A stretch of DNA of 64,000 nucleotides from Ramazzottius varieornatus (lineage: Eukaryota; Tardigrada; Eutardigrada; Parachela; Ramazzottiidae). The DNA lies in contig BDGG01000006.1 in assembly GCA_001949185.1 (NCBI GenBank), forward strand, positions 168,827 through 232,826, read 5' to 3'. This document shows positions 11,267-25,140 of this stretch, piece by piece. Position numbers and translations under genes: made by a program. Below the pieces are notes generated by a model, which saw nothing but the letters and a program-made list of their open reading frames with translations, made no database searches and was not told the DNA's origin. Position 1 is the stretch's first letter. Each line of letters starts with the position of its first letter.

Positions 11267-14200
11267 CTGATATCGATGCTCGTGACGGACTAGCTTCATT
11301 TTTGGTTTGCAAAGTTTTCTACTTAGGGCAAAGCATCAGTTAAGGGGCATGCATATATAAACGGACCTGTCTGGTACCTTACCCCGTTAATATGATGGCT
11401 GCAGGATTGCTTCTGCTTAATTCTTCCTTCTTGCCTATAGCTGGCATGTTTTTGAGCAGTACAATTTTCCCTTGAGTGGCCGACTATTGCAATGAAGGAT
11501 TTTCGAAACCTCTGAAATTTAAGGAATGGCGGCAGAATGTCGGTTATGTTGAGTTAGTGAATCGGAAGGTGAAAACATGGTATCAAGGGTGTCTAGTTTT
11601 GCAGTGGGGAGAAAATGGGCGCACTTGAAAGACCATTGTGCTGGGTAAATGGAGGAAAGGTGATGCTATGTAGTTGAAAGTGCCGCACACTTGTCTCTTC
11701 TTGCATATGCTTAACCCAAGCGCCGCTAAAAGACTTCATTGGCTATACCTTGTCCTTACCAACATTTGCCGCATTGAAATGTCCTAGACGGAACTCTTCA
11801 ACCCCAACTTCCATCTTCTCTCCTGCTTCACCCTCAAGTGCTGACTTATGCTCATGTTTTAGAATCATCAAGTGCCGCTAAACATCTATCCCCCTCCCCT
11901 CTTTCTCCCTCTTTCGCTTTCGCTTGCCATAACCCAGGCATCAATTGCAAAAGCTAGGCAACTTTCGCAAGACTCTCTAAAGTATCATGTTGGCCCACCT
12001 CTAAGAAAGCATAGTTTGTTGCCAAAGAACCGGCTGACTGTGTCAAAGTGATTTGGGAGGTTGTGCATCAGGGTCCGCAGGGTTCATCAGCCCAAGAAAA
12101 TTAGAAGGAAGGGAGGCAGATTAGGTAAGGCAGACTAATGGATACAAGGGCCAGAAGGCAGATCAAGTTGCGCAGCTCAATTAACGGCCAAGGGGTAAAG
12201 TCAATGTATCAAGGTATGGAGTTGGGCTTGCTTCCGAAGGCCAAATGGACAGAAGGTGGTCGCACGAATGTCCAAAAGACGAGTGCAACGTCAAGTGGCC
12301 ATCCGTCTCAAGATTTATCCATTCAAACCCCTTGTCGTTAACCTTGTTGCTCATCGTAACTTACGATAACTTATTACTCCAGCCAGAAACCGCGGCCTTT
12401 TGTTATTGCACAAGTTGAAAGATATAGCCGGTAGGTGCGCCGATACTTGCTCCTTCATCTGACGTTGGACAGTGGAAATGCTAAGCAGAGAAAACACAAT
12501 GGCACTGTTTGCCGGTTGAAGAAGAAGATGTTTGTGCTCTCGGTAGGGTCTGTATGTACTTGACAAACGGCGGTGACCAAATAGCCGTTGATTATTTGCG
12601 CATTGTGAGACGTTTGAGGTCGCTGTATTGCTCAATCAACGGCACAAAGGCTATTTGTGACTGAAGATCGACAGCGGCTCCCTGGGTCTTGCAAAAGATG
12701 ATTGATCTTAATATAGCAGATGAACGACCTTCCACACCTACTATACACCATATTATACCTTTAAAGTTTCAACTACTGTAGTATGACAACTTGCCGTCGT
12801 AAACCATGTCTTTGTTGGTGAAGAGCGTATATGGGTCCGTGTAGCGACTAGTGTCTAAGCACATATCGATTGGGCGGACGAATGTCATGTATCAATATAT
12901 GGGAAATGAGGAGTCATATTACATTGAGAGCCAATGATGTGGCGGCATTGTTTCATGTCTTAGGGCAGAAATGTGCTAATGACTTTTGATTTGATAACCT
13001 GATAGAGGCTGATGGAAGGCAGTTGCGCCCAAATATCCAATGTCACAGATATTGCGCCTCCCTAATTTGTCAGGCGACACTGACAGTTCCCACCAAAGGC
13101 CCCCCAACCTTCTATTCCTCCCAAAGGGGCCGTCCAATAACTACGCTGAATATTCACATATTGGTATACAGGATTTGAAGGGGAAAGTACAGTAAGAAAG
13201 ATAGATGCAAGGCTGATTTATTCGGGATACAAAAAACAGCGAAAGTGTCTTCACTGGGACCTTAAGGAAAGTGGTCGTCCGATGTAGCAGCGTTGAGCGT
13301 GTAGCGCCTATGTTGGATGGGTAATGAGGCGAGGCATATTGAGGGAAATATGAGCAAGTTACACATCCGTTGGTATGTGCAGATTTGAGATGGTTCTTGT
13401 CTGTTTGTCCAAGGATACATGCTGGCGGTCTCTTTGTCTGACTGCGGCCTGCATGTAAGATATCTTCTCCTACTTCTGTCCTCTTCTTTTATGAGAAGAC
13501 GATGGTGGCCGTTACACTTTTAAAACTGCCCTGGTGCCATATAAGCCCTTTAGCTGATGGAGATTTGACGGCTCCCACGTCGCCATATTTGACATTTCCC
13601 TCACATATGACCGCGCTCTCATTTTCTTTTACTCTTTTGATATGATTTGATCGAACGCGCAGCTTCTGCATGTCTATCGATCGTCAAACAAATCAACATT
13701 GACCCCAACTGATCGTTTCCTACAAAGGACCATGCCTTTTCGGCCAGTCTTTCGTTGTGCCAGCTCGCAGCACCTCAAGTTTGCGGAAGCAGCTGGGTTT
13801 TATCTGGACATATATGAAGGAACTGTCCTGACAAAGGTCATCGACCAACCCAAAACACTGCAATATCCAACACAGCACGGCGCAAAGTTGTGAACGGGTT
13901 GATTGCAGAGACTATAGAGTATACACAGTAGAAGACAAATACTGACGATGGACGAACTGGGCTGTAATCAAAGGCAGCAGAGATGTACGTCGTACGTTGA
14001 GCGGGTGGACATTTTAAAGAGTGGAAGAGATTAGGAGTCGACGTATGGAAAGTGTTCTCGTTGTTGCACATGCAAATGAGCTAGCTGGCAGCCAACTGTA
14101 CAGGGGTCTTTTTTAAGCTTGAACACTTCCAGCTACATGTCCGTCCCCTGCCGATCGAGCGATGGCACGCTACACTTGCTTAAGCTGCCTTCAACAAGGC

Positions 14201-15744
14201 ACGACCAAAAGCCAAGCGATGCTTGTCGTTATTACTAAAACATTCTGCCTAGATGATGGCTGCTTAGCTTCGCTTCGGCCCAAGTTAGTCGGTGCATAGC
14301 CTAGCCAACGCTCCATGGTGTTTTCGTGACGTTTAATTTGTCCTCAACAAACCGCATCATCTTGAATAATAATCCCCTGATTACTTCATCCTTCTCTCTC
14401 TCTGCTCTGCTCTGTCCCTTCTTTATCAAACATCCCAACTTATCCCTTCACATCCTTGTTGCCTGACTTGTCTCTATGCACTCTTTGATCATGGCGTAAC
14501 GCTGACGGAGGGGGATAAGAGACACAAGACCCAGCAGCAACAAGTACCCGACCTGTGGCTGCAGCAATTACCCATCTTCTATTAAGAAGGTCGCGCGTAC
14601 CTTTTGTTGCCTTGATGGTTGTTGAAGCCTCTGCCATTTCCGACCTGGATTCATACCTGACCTCTGATATGGGTAAACTCTTTTCCGGCAAAATTTTTTT
14701 TCATGTAATAAAGGAGGAAAACAGTATTTTTACAATTAAGTGAGCTACTCCTCACAAGTTAGGTATAGTTAGAGAGGAAAAGGTCATGGTGATCGATCAT
14801 GCTTTTTGGCTGTTGATGCTGGCTGTAACTGGCCAATGGCAACCTTATTTTGGATTAAACCATCTTACACGTGATGGAGTAAACGTTTTCCATCAAAATG
14901 GTCGAGTTGCTTTGCGCAGGTAATATAGTGAGGCACAAGTCAAAATAAAGAGATGGGACTTGTTTTCCGCGGTTGATCAGGAGCTTGAGCTAATGGTGTA
15001 TTTTGTGTGCTAATTTGTATACAGTACGTAAGCAGTGTGGAGGAATTGGGTGTTAGCGGGCGGTCGTTAGTATCCATTAGGTGTGATGGCAGTCGGGACC
15101 TTCTCCGCCTCCGCAATATGTAACTGCCTGATTTTTCAGTTCAGGCATGCGCTGGCCACTGCTTTTTTGACATTTGGCTCAAACTGTTGCTTTCACTGGG
15201 CTTGTTGTCGTGGTGGTTACTTCCCTGTCAAGAGATGATGACACTCCAACGGCAGCCCATCTCTTGACAGCCTTCGTTATAGCTAGGCCGACCATCGTGA
15301 TCAGACAGGCTATAAAAATTGCTGAGCCGCCACTGTAAACTCTAACTAAATACACACAAGCACTTATATTCGCCCCATACTTAATAACCATGCACCCGCA
15401 ACCATAACATGCACCACTTTCGCCTTTCCTCCTCGCTCGCTGAAACAACAGAAAACCCCCCAAAATGACATATCGGTCCTAGATATGAGCAACGCTGGAG
15501 TACAAGTACCTTTTTGATGCAGGCTAGAGAGATATTTGAGCAAGCCGCATTTTCAAACCAATTATAATGGAAAAACGTGAAGCGAACTAATGGCTTTAGA
15601 AAAGAGATTAAGGGATTAATAAGACAGGTAAGATGGGTTCATTCTGTTGGGTGACACGAACTTTCTTCGAGGGCTGTTCCCCTGTCGCTGAAAAGGTCAA
15701 TGTTTCCATATGTTGAATGTGGGTCTGTTGTTGCTGTTGATTAG
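11267..15744. other. Long non-coding stretch upstream of Pax1/9
   Basis: About 4.5 kb with only short, unrelated open frames. The first exon (start codon) of the Pax gene must lie in it, because the exon at 15745 opens after an acceptor and an upstream in-frame stop, but I could not identify it. The rest may be regulatory DNA; this is inference. Confidence 0.5.
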
Positions 15745-17160
15745 ATTCGTCGTTGAGCGGTGCCTTCGGTGAGACGAACCAGCTGGGCGGTGTCTTCGTC
15801 AACGGCCGGCCGCTACCGGGGCAGGTTCGGCAGCGCATCATCGAAATGTCCATGATGGGAGTGCGTCCCTGCGACATTAGCCGGCAGTTGCGCGTCTCCC
15901 ACGGTTGTGTCAGCAAGATCTTGGCCCGCTACAACGAGACGGGCTCCATCATGCCGGGGGCCATTGGCGGCAGCAAACCCCGCGTCACCACACCCAAGGT
16001 CGTCCAGCACATTCGCGAGCTGAAGCAACGCGATCCCGGCATCTTTGCCTGGGAGATTCGCGATCGTCTAACCAGCGACGGCATCTGCGACAAGTACACC
16101 GTCCCCTCCGTCAGCAGTATTAGCCGCATCTTGCGCAACAAAATTGGCGCATTACCCACCGCTCTTCTCCCCATCAATGCACCTGACTTGCAAATGCACT
16201 CCTCCTACAACAGCGCTTCCACCCCCAACCATGGCAGCGCTGCCCGAAACCACCATCATTCGCTACAATCAGGTGTGTCTATCTGTCTCGCACTCGCACT
16301 ACCTCCAAAACAACCTTTCCTCAGGTGGCGCACGTCTTCAGTAAATAACACTGGCACAGTGCGCCACTTGTCAAAACAATCTGGACAAGACTGCTCTTGA
16401 CAGTGACGCATGCATCCAGCCATCTGCACCGGGAGCGTGCGCCACGTGGCGAAAGACTCTAGTTGAGTTTATTGGCCGAGCTTTTCGTTGAAGGCGCTGG
16501 TGGAAAACATTCTTGTCGTATAATGTTTTCTGGGATTCATTTTTTTGTCGGGTCATCAGGAGAAACAGTGAGGAAGGATTTCTCTTTGTAGGATCGCAGC
16601 GGGGCACGATGAACGGAGAGTGTGGTTCTACGTCGTACCCTTCCAACAACAACAACGAGATGACGTCGGATGAGTGTAACCAGCTGTACTCGGCTTCCCT
16701 GTACCAAGCTGCTGCCTATTCGGCTGCTGCAGCCGCCGCCATCACCGCTCACCAGCTGCAGCACAACACAGCCTCGACAGCGGTCATACCGCACTTTAGC
16801 GAGCAGGCCACACGCACCAACTGGTCCAACGGGGTGCAGAGTAGTAACCTGGACAGTCTGGTATTTCCCTTCCATTCCAGCGCTAACCTGATGATGGCTC
16901 CACACCAGCCCACCTCCCTACCCTCTCACTCTAACAAAGCCTTCCGTCCCATTCCTTCGCCCACCCACTTTTCACCTTATCCCCTGCATAATCCCACCAG
17001 CAAGACCACCGCTTTCCTCAATCCGCCACTGCTGGACTGTGCCAGCAACTCTCATCGCCCTAATCTGGCCTTTCAACAGCAGCAACACCAACGAGCAGCA
17101 CAGCATGACCAACAAGACTGCCAGCCGGATACCGACTCCAAAGCCCTCTTGTCCGCATAG
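15745..17160 (+). CDS. Pax1/9: Pax1/9-type paired-box transcription factor, first exon missing
   Basis: DNA-binding developmental regulator. Exons 15745-16272 and 16592-17160 join in phase. The first carries a complete paired domain from [14 protein letters not shown] through [37 protein letters not shown] and [11 protein letters not shown] to [12 protein letters not shown]. The [11 protein letters not shown] and [13 protein letters not shown] motifs are those of the Pax1/9 (Pox meso) group, not Pox neuro or Pax2/5/8. No homeodomain follows, as expected for this group, and no clear octapeptide is seen. The C-terminal exon has a poly-Ala tract and Ser/Pro/His/Gln-rich sequence typical of a transactivation region. 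The first exon probably supplies only a few residues. Intron 16273-16591 contains a 49-bp hairpin repeat. Confidence 0.93.
16322..16370. repeat. 49-bp hairpin repeat, copy in Pax1/9 intron
   Basis: Arms CAGGTGGCGCAC (16322-16333) and GTGCGCCACTTG (16359-16370), one mismatch. About 70 bp further, at 16437-16450, is a related palindromic core GCCACGTGGC. Confidence 0.8.
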
Positions 17161-18407
17161 CTCCATCTTCTATCCGTAGATTGACTTCTTTTACAGACCG
17201 CAAACTCTAACCAACTGAAAAGCCCTAAATCCGTCAAGACATTCTATCTCGTATGTTTTGTGTAGTCAATCTTTCAATGGCCTTGTAACGGTGTACGCCA
17301 ACGCCGGTAATAAATGACTTTGTAGACACGCGTTGTTTAGGGATCGGGGTTGGCCAACTGTGTTCCTCGTCGCGCATCTGCCAAGAGTGCATTTGCCTTC
17401 TGCCGGCCTTCTGGCCGAACAACAAAGGTCTGTCTAAGCTGAATTCCCTTTCTTTTTTCTCCCAGTATTTTAGGAGCGCCGAAAGCTGGAGCTCGTCGGG
17501 GATATGGCAATGGATAAACGGCGTCGTCGTGCTAGTGTCGTAGAAATTGAAGTTTAACTTGTTCGATTGGAGCTTTGTCGAACCTTGTCCATTCGTTCGG
17601 CCTTTGACGTTTAGCTCACCAGAACGGCCAAACACGATAATACTTATGGGTTGGTTAAGACCTCACAGCAGCTTTACGTCATCGGGGAGCACCTCTCCGA
17701 GTCTCCGTCCTTTCGCGTGCGCCCGACTGTAGCTTCCGTACTTTTGCTGTCAGGTAGATACTGGACCGAACTAGAAGATGATTAGCTTTCCTCTGCCCCG
17801 TAGGCAAAATTGACCTGATTGTCGTTGGTTCGACAGAAGCAGAAGCGGCATATTAACCGAGCCAACGGGTGGCAGTTTACGCTTGGTCATGTGAGTGTCT
17901 TCCCGTAAAACAGTAGCCGATTTAGCTGGACCATTGGCTTTCCTGGAGATAATTATTCTTTTCTTTGTCTGTGGCCATATCTCTTCGACAAGAGACCAGC
18001 ATCGGCGCCAGATAACGTTTTACAGGCTGTGCCTTTTGTTGTCGCTTCCGGCATGGCTTTTAGCCATACGGACTACTCAACCAGCAGTCGTCTTCAATGC
18101 ATTACATTGACGTTAGGCGGTGAGGCTTGCAATAAAAATAAAAATGGTAAAACGATTGCTCTGTAACACGTCATAGGTGGTCTGACGAGAGGGAGAGAGA
18201 GAGAAAAAAAGAAAGAAAGAAAGAAAGAAAGAAGTTCCCTGGCAGTACAAGAGCCAATTCGGAAAAGTCTTACTTTACAATAGAATCCCGCAATGAAATC
18301 CTGCAAAAGTCTACTACTTTTCGAAAGTCCAAGGAGTATGAATATATACAGCAATAAAAGAGTCGAGACGAGCGCAAAAGAGTGGTGTAAATCTGGAAAA
18401 GATCAAA
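17161..18407. other. Intergenic stretch with GA-rich microsatellite
   Basis: No supported gene. A minus-strand open frame at 17234-17635 lacks an ATG and has no recognisable domain. A purine-rich run (GA then GAAA repeats) lies at about 18187-18233. Confidence 0.5.
18187..18233 (+). repeat. GA / GAAA microsatellite
   Basis: Consecutive GA dinucleotide repeats followed by about six GAAA tetranucleotide repeats. Confidence 0.9.
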
Positions 18408-19983
18408 CTAGTGCTGGGGTGCTCCCGCCAGAAGATAGTTCTTGAGTAGTGGTTCTGGAGGCTGTTCAACACCGAATTTCTCAATGTGTTTATCCAGCCA
18501 TAGAAGTAGAATAGCCAAGAAGGCGCAATCCATCTTGTCAAAGCACTTCTTGGACAGACTAACCCCAAAGCCTTCGGGGAACTCTAGTGTCGTCTCTGCC
18601 ATGGTCAGTTCGCTGAGCACATCGTCCCGCCGACTTTGCCTACAAACAGACAAAAATTGCAATACAAATATTAAGTTGTAACAGAACTGCAGGCTTTGTG
18701 CTTTGCGCTAAAAGCCGAGACTCACGTTGCAAAATGATCATAGATATTTTCGACAGTTCGTCGAAGCTTTGGAGGAAGCTTGTTGATGGTGGCCAGCAGC
18801 CAAGCTAGCTGTTCTTCACCATACCGCCACAGGTTACCTCTCTCATCCAGCTTGCAAGCTAGCCACAACTGTGGAGAGCCATCGTACTCCAGAGCGAAAG
18901 GACCCGCATAGTCTTGCGCTGTCAGAACAAAGCGCGCCACTTCGACAACCCACTGGTACCATGCGCACTTGTTTTCTTCCTCCCTCAACAGGTCGCACAA
19001 GTCCTTTTGCTCGACATCACCCTTTTCGTTCCCGTAGGAAAAGTTACCTGAGAACGATCCACTCCTGTACAAACCTAGAGCGCTGCTCCAAAAGAACGAA
19101 AATGCCTGCTTACCCAATGGTAGGCTAGCCAGAGCAAAATCACACTTGGTGAAGGTAATAGAGCGCACATAAGACGTGGGCTCTACCAACAACCGCTCTG
19201 CTTCATAGATTGTCCACGGTATCAATTGGCTGCCATTGTACACTGTCACTCTTGAAAACTTGGATACGAAGACTTCATTGAACTTGGAAAAAGGCCAGGG
19301 CATCTGTTGGACGTGGAGCTGCACCAAATGGTTCTTCTTGGGGATGCGGGCCAGTATGCCCTCCAACAGGGCTGGGTTCTTCTCCGTCTTTTCCCCAAAC
19401 CTCCGCCAGTAATTCGGTGAGAAGCCGGCATGATCGAAGCCAACTACTCCCTGGTTGGCCATTTGTGCTGACTCGTTCAGCTCCTTCCATTTCTGCGATA
19501 CCCTGCACACGCCAAAGGATTAGTCCCAAACTCACATGCTCCATCACAGCTGCGCATGGTGTCACACGTCGTGCTAGACTAAGTACAGCGTGTCATGACG
19601 AAACGCGCCACTTAGAACGGAAAAGGCAAAGTACCCTCTGCTGACCTGCGGAATCTCTGGCTGTGCCTGACATCAAACTCCTGCAATGAGAAGCCACTTA
19701 GAACGGAAAAGCCAAAGTAACGTCTACTGACCTGGTACACGGCAATGAGAAGAGTGTCGGGAAGCTCCGTCAGCTGTAGGTTGCTCCTAAAGTTCAGGAA
19801 GACATTGTTCTCGTCGACGCCGTCCACGGGCAGAGAAGTAAAGCCATTGGCTCCATCCATGTGGCTGTCGATCCGACGCTTCTTCATCAGTGGCAAATTC
19901 ATGTCCTGTGGTTCGCTTCCATTTGACCGAGTCATGTCTAACGCAGAAAGGTCCTGCACAATGTCGGTAAGATTGTTTATCAT
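18408..19983 (-). CDS. F-box protein with uncharacterised C-terminal region
   Basis: Probable substrate receptor of an SCF-type ubiquitin ligase. Exons 19983-19732, 19680-19646, 19502-18726 and 18639-18408 join in phase to 431 residues. After a charged N-terminus with a basic MKKRRID patch (possible nuclear signal) the sequence LPDTLLIAVYQEFDVRHSQ continues to RFRRVSQKWKELN, which fits the F-box consensus and is built across two introns. The rest (about 320 residues) contains FSPNYWRRF and many aromatic residues. I do not recognise it, and see no leucine-rich repeats, WD40 or Kelch motifs. Introns 1 (51 bp) and 2 (143 bp) begin with nearly identical 39-bp sequences, so this pair of introns looks duplicated. 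Confidence 0.7.
19580..19614. repeat. Short, imperfect relative of the hairpin repeat in F-box intron 2
   Basis: Arms TAAGTACAGCG and CGCGCCACTTA enclose a short loop. Arm sequence resembles the 48-49-bp family, but this copy is only 35 bp. Confidence 0.4.
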
Positions 19984-20708
19984 GGCAGAGGAATGCAGGG
20001 CTCAGAGACAGCGCTGACAATGCAACGCTAATGATGAATGCCTAATGGCGATGCTTGAAGGCTATATCTCATATTTGTATTTTTTTGTTGTCATACCATT
20101 CAGGTCCGTGCTGGTGCGCAGCGTTTGACTTACTCGTACTTTTGTGTGCTCGGAGATTCCGCCTGTCGGACCAAGGACGTGGTGTGTAGAGATCATTGGT
20201 GTTTGTGGCCCGGACAGAGGGAACGCTTTTACGGCACATCCTTCAGAGTCTGTGTGCCAGATGTACGTACCACGAGTGGAGTACGTTATAGGCTACCTAT
20301 AGCCACTTTTAATACTTCAAAACGCCGCCGTGCCCGCCGCAAGTGCATGTATATGGTCCGTATCAAACGAGTGTTGTACGACGGGGTACGTTTCTGCGCC
20401 AGCAAGCACGGCGCACAGACAACGTTGCCCACAATTTAGGCAAGTTGCACTGAGGGAAAATCCCGGAAGAGCTTGCCAGAGTGCTATGTGAGTCAACAGT
20501 TTGCTTCAGTATGGGAAGCTCTTCCGGGCACCAGTCCATAGACTGCGAGCATGTACTGTATCAGTCAGAGCGATCAAACGATCGCATGCGAGCCTTTTTC
20601 GTTACCCTACACAGGCGTCATGCGTGCTGATACGTCACGTTCTAAGCAACCAGTCAAAAAGTTAGCCTAGTAAAACCGGCTGTAACTGGTTGGGCTGCGC
20701 TGGGAATT

Positions 20709-20806
20709 GTGAAGCCGTTCCATGGTTGGCGTAATTCACTGAATAAATCACCCTTCCACCGCTGGTGCGTGTTATCGGAAACAGCGATGGCCGGATGATT
20801 TACCCA
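20709..20806. repeat. Repeat unit with internal inverted copy
   Basis: The 25-bp segment 20740-20764 is an imperfect inverted match (about 19 of 25) to 20782-20806. The latter is a near-perfect inverted match to 21218-21242. Confidence 0.65.
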
Positions 20807-21184
20807 GCCTAATATCAAAAATTAACTATTTGTCACGTACGGCCTGCTTTGAACCGGTCGAAAGAGGAAATTTGTCATCGGCGCGTACATTCTTTCGTCC
20901 CAAACCGGAGATCCGGTGTTCGAACCCAATTTTAGCGGATGTTTTTCTTTTATTTAACTTTTCTGTTTAATTAATTTTTCCATTTAATTTTTTCACTTGG
21001 TTCTTTTGCGTGGTTTTGATTTTACGCGCCCTCTGTTTAATTTTTAGTTTTAGTATTCATTTGTTTTTCTACTGTACTTGACTGCTTACTATTTGGCCAC
21101 CGTGTTGTACAAAACCAGCAATAACAAACATATCTGTATGCTTGATTGGGTTGATTACCGGTCATGAGGTTGGCTGTATTTGAT

Positions 21185-21242
21185 GTGGGAAGCCATTCTG
21201 TGTTTTCGGTAATTCACTGGGTAAATCATCCGGCCATCGCTG
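21185..21242 (+). repeat. Direct copy of the 20709-20764 repeat
   Basis: Shares the pattern AAGCC..TC..., GGTAATTCACTG and TAAATCA with 20709-20764. It ends in TGGGTAAATCATCCGGCCAT, which is inverted at 20782-20806. Confidence 0.65.
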
Positions 21243-21903
21243 ATCGGAAATCTGACTTTTGCTGCGCTCGAAAATGAAAACGCCGTCGTTCGTTTGGCAT
21301 CTTTCTTCTTTCTTCTCACTGATTTTGCTCCCAATGTAGGCTTGTATTGAAGGACTGTACTATGATTCTTTATTTCATGATTGTGGGAAACGCTGAATGG
21401 ATGCGTGTTAGAACGGCTCTTATCGGTTCATAAGCTTCCTGTGAGTTACTTTGCCAATTATCCGCTTGTTCTTTAGTGCGCAGGTTGACGTCATCGCTTA
21501 ATTTGGGAAGTGACTGTGGTGCGGTGCTGTGCCAGTTGTCATGAACTTGTGATGTCATGCGTCGCTTTGATGGAATGAGTGTCGACCATTGTCTTGTTTT
21601 ATTGGGGTCTTCTCATCTAAATGCAAATTGTGTATTTTGCAAACCTTATCGTCGATGCTGCACCCACTTATCCAAACACGTAGTGCTTTATTCGTTGTCA
21701 TTGGAAAAGGAGAAGGATGTTGTGTGTTTTAAAGATGGATGGAGGCGATATTTGCGTCTAGACTAGGCGCATCGATCTCTCTATACGAGGAGGCATTTCT
21801 GCATTTAGCTCGTTTGTTCTCAAGACGGTTATTTGATTCCTGGAGGAACCTACAGCTGGCTTGACGCCTCCATTGACAGCCCATAACATGGCTGTTTTGT
21901 GTG

Positions 21904-23711
<1,808 letters not shown>

Positions 23712-25140
23712 ACCCGCTGACGGCCTTGATTGACAGTGCCGATCTGGGCGCCGATGTTTCCCACGATAGCAACTCTTCCACAAATTCCTTTTCTTCCAAC
23801 CTTGATTCCGTATCAAGCAATATTGACGCCCAGGTCATACACAGAGTATAGTTTTCTTCCATAGAGAGAATCTGTTGCTGCAATACAAGGCTCTGTAGAA
23901 GTTTGTGAAAGCGGCCTTTCCGGCTAGACCAGTATTTTTGAGTTTTCCAGTGACCCGTTTTGCCCCCTCTGAAAATTGGAATCTGAGCCATTTTTATTTT
24001 TTACTCTGTATGCTTTAAGCTTAGAGCCCTCTTTAACCCGCATTGTTGCCATTTTTTGCTGTCACCGGCATTACCTGCTTGATAAAGCTGGATCCCTTTG
24101 TCACACCGATGGATGTCGAGGGTTGTTCCCACTTCCCAGGCATCATTGATTTGGCCATGTAGATAACTTTGTATCTTTCTGTCACACTACTCGTCCGGAA
24201 GTAGTTTATATACCGTAGTATCATAGGGATGATCTTGCTGTAGTACTACTGTTTGATGAGTTGACTAGAGTGGGATAGAGCGCACACTTTGGTAGAAGGG
24301 GAGAAGAGGTGATACAAGGGAGATGCTGCTCAGTGCCGACTGCTGGATGCTGGTGTTGCTCCTCGAACTATCTTGTCAATTTAAGAGGGCTACCGCCCAA
24401 CACACAAATTTCGTCTTTGATAAATTGGGTCAAACTCTTACTGTTGTGTCGGAGCAGGCAGTTGGAGACTGGGGAAACATCGAGGGATGGCTTCCCTCTC
24501 ACGTCTGCCACCTCTGCCTTCTACAGCGTTAGTCGATCCAGCATTAGTACCAGAAGGCAGTACCACAACAGACAACGAGGCAACCATCCCTTGCAACACT
24601 TCCCTCTCACTTCGTGCCAAAACGCATTCTCTATTCTCCAACTTAATCCTTCTGACTTTCGATAATTACTTTAATAATTATTAGTAATTGATAATTTCTG
24701 CAATAATTTTACTACGAATTTTAGTCACATGCCCAGAACCGATGGCTGCACTACTGTGTACTGTATACCTATTCCCATGTGCTGGTATACGTAATACATT
24801 GGAAGCGGTTTCCGGGTCTCGTTTCACTGGTCTACTCACTTTTCCTGCTCATTTTTTCGACAGCGCACTTTTTATCTGTTCTCCTGGTACACGATAAAAT
24901 CTCTGCGAGAACCGTGGCGACGCATAGTGGGAAATACAGTAGAACTCACTTTGCAATAAGCTTCTACAGTAGACGAAGCGTACTTGATGATTAGGTAAGT
25001 GAAAGCACTGGACATCACGTTTGACCTGTCACATTTGGGGCACATGAATGTTATTAGGCTGAGAAGACTGTGCGAAGAAGCGCTAAAATCTGTCCAGTCA
25101 CACACATAGGTAGAGGGGCATATGCGGGTCGACAGCGGTA
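23712..25140. other. Intergenic stretch, no supported gene
   Basis: Lies between the 3' ends of CCDC85 and MADD (convergent genes). Only short unrelated open frames are seen. Confidence 0.5.

Larger units (their letters stand above)
19984..21903. other. Intergenic stretch with a small repeat cluster
   Basis: No supported gene. Contains three related copies of a 25-bp sequence at 20740-20764 (+), 20782-20806 (-) and 21218-21242 (+). Confidence 0.5.

Noticed and set aside
17234-17635. Minus-strand open frame of 133 codons after Pax1/9
   Set aside because: It starts only at a GTG, has no recognisable domain or clear splice partners, and frames this long are expected by chance in 64 kb.
20880-20945. 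tRNA-like B-box (GTGTTCGAACCC) at about 20918
   Set aside because: I could not form a matching acceptor stem or find an A-box at the right distance, so neither a tRNA nor a tRNA-derived SINE is supported.
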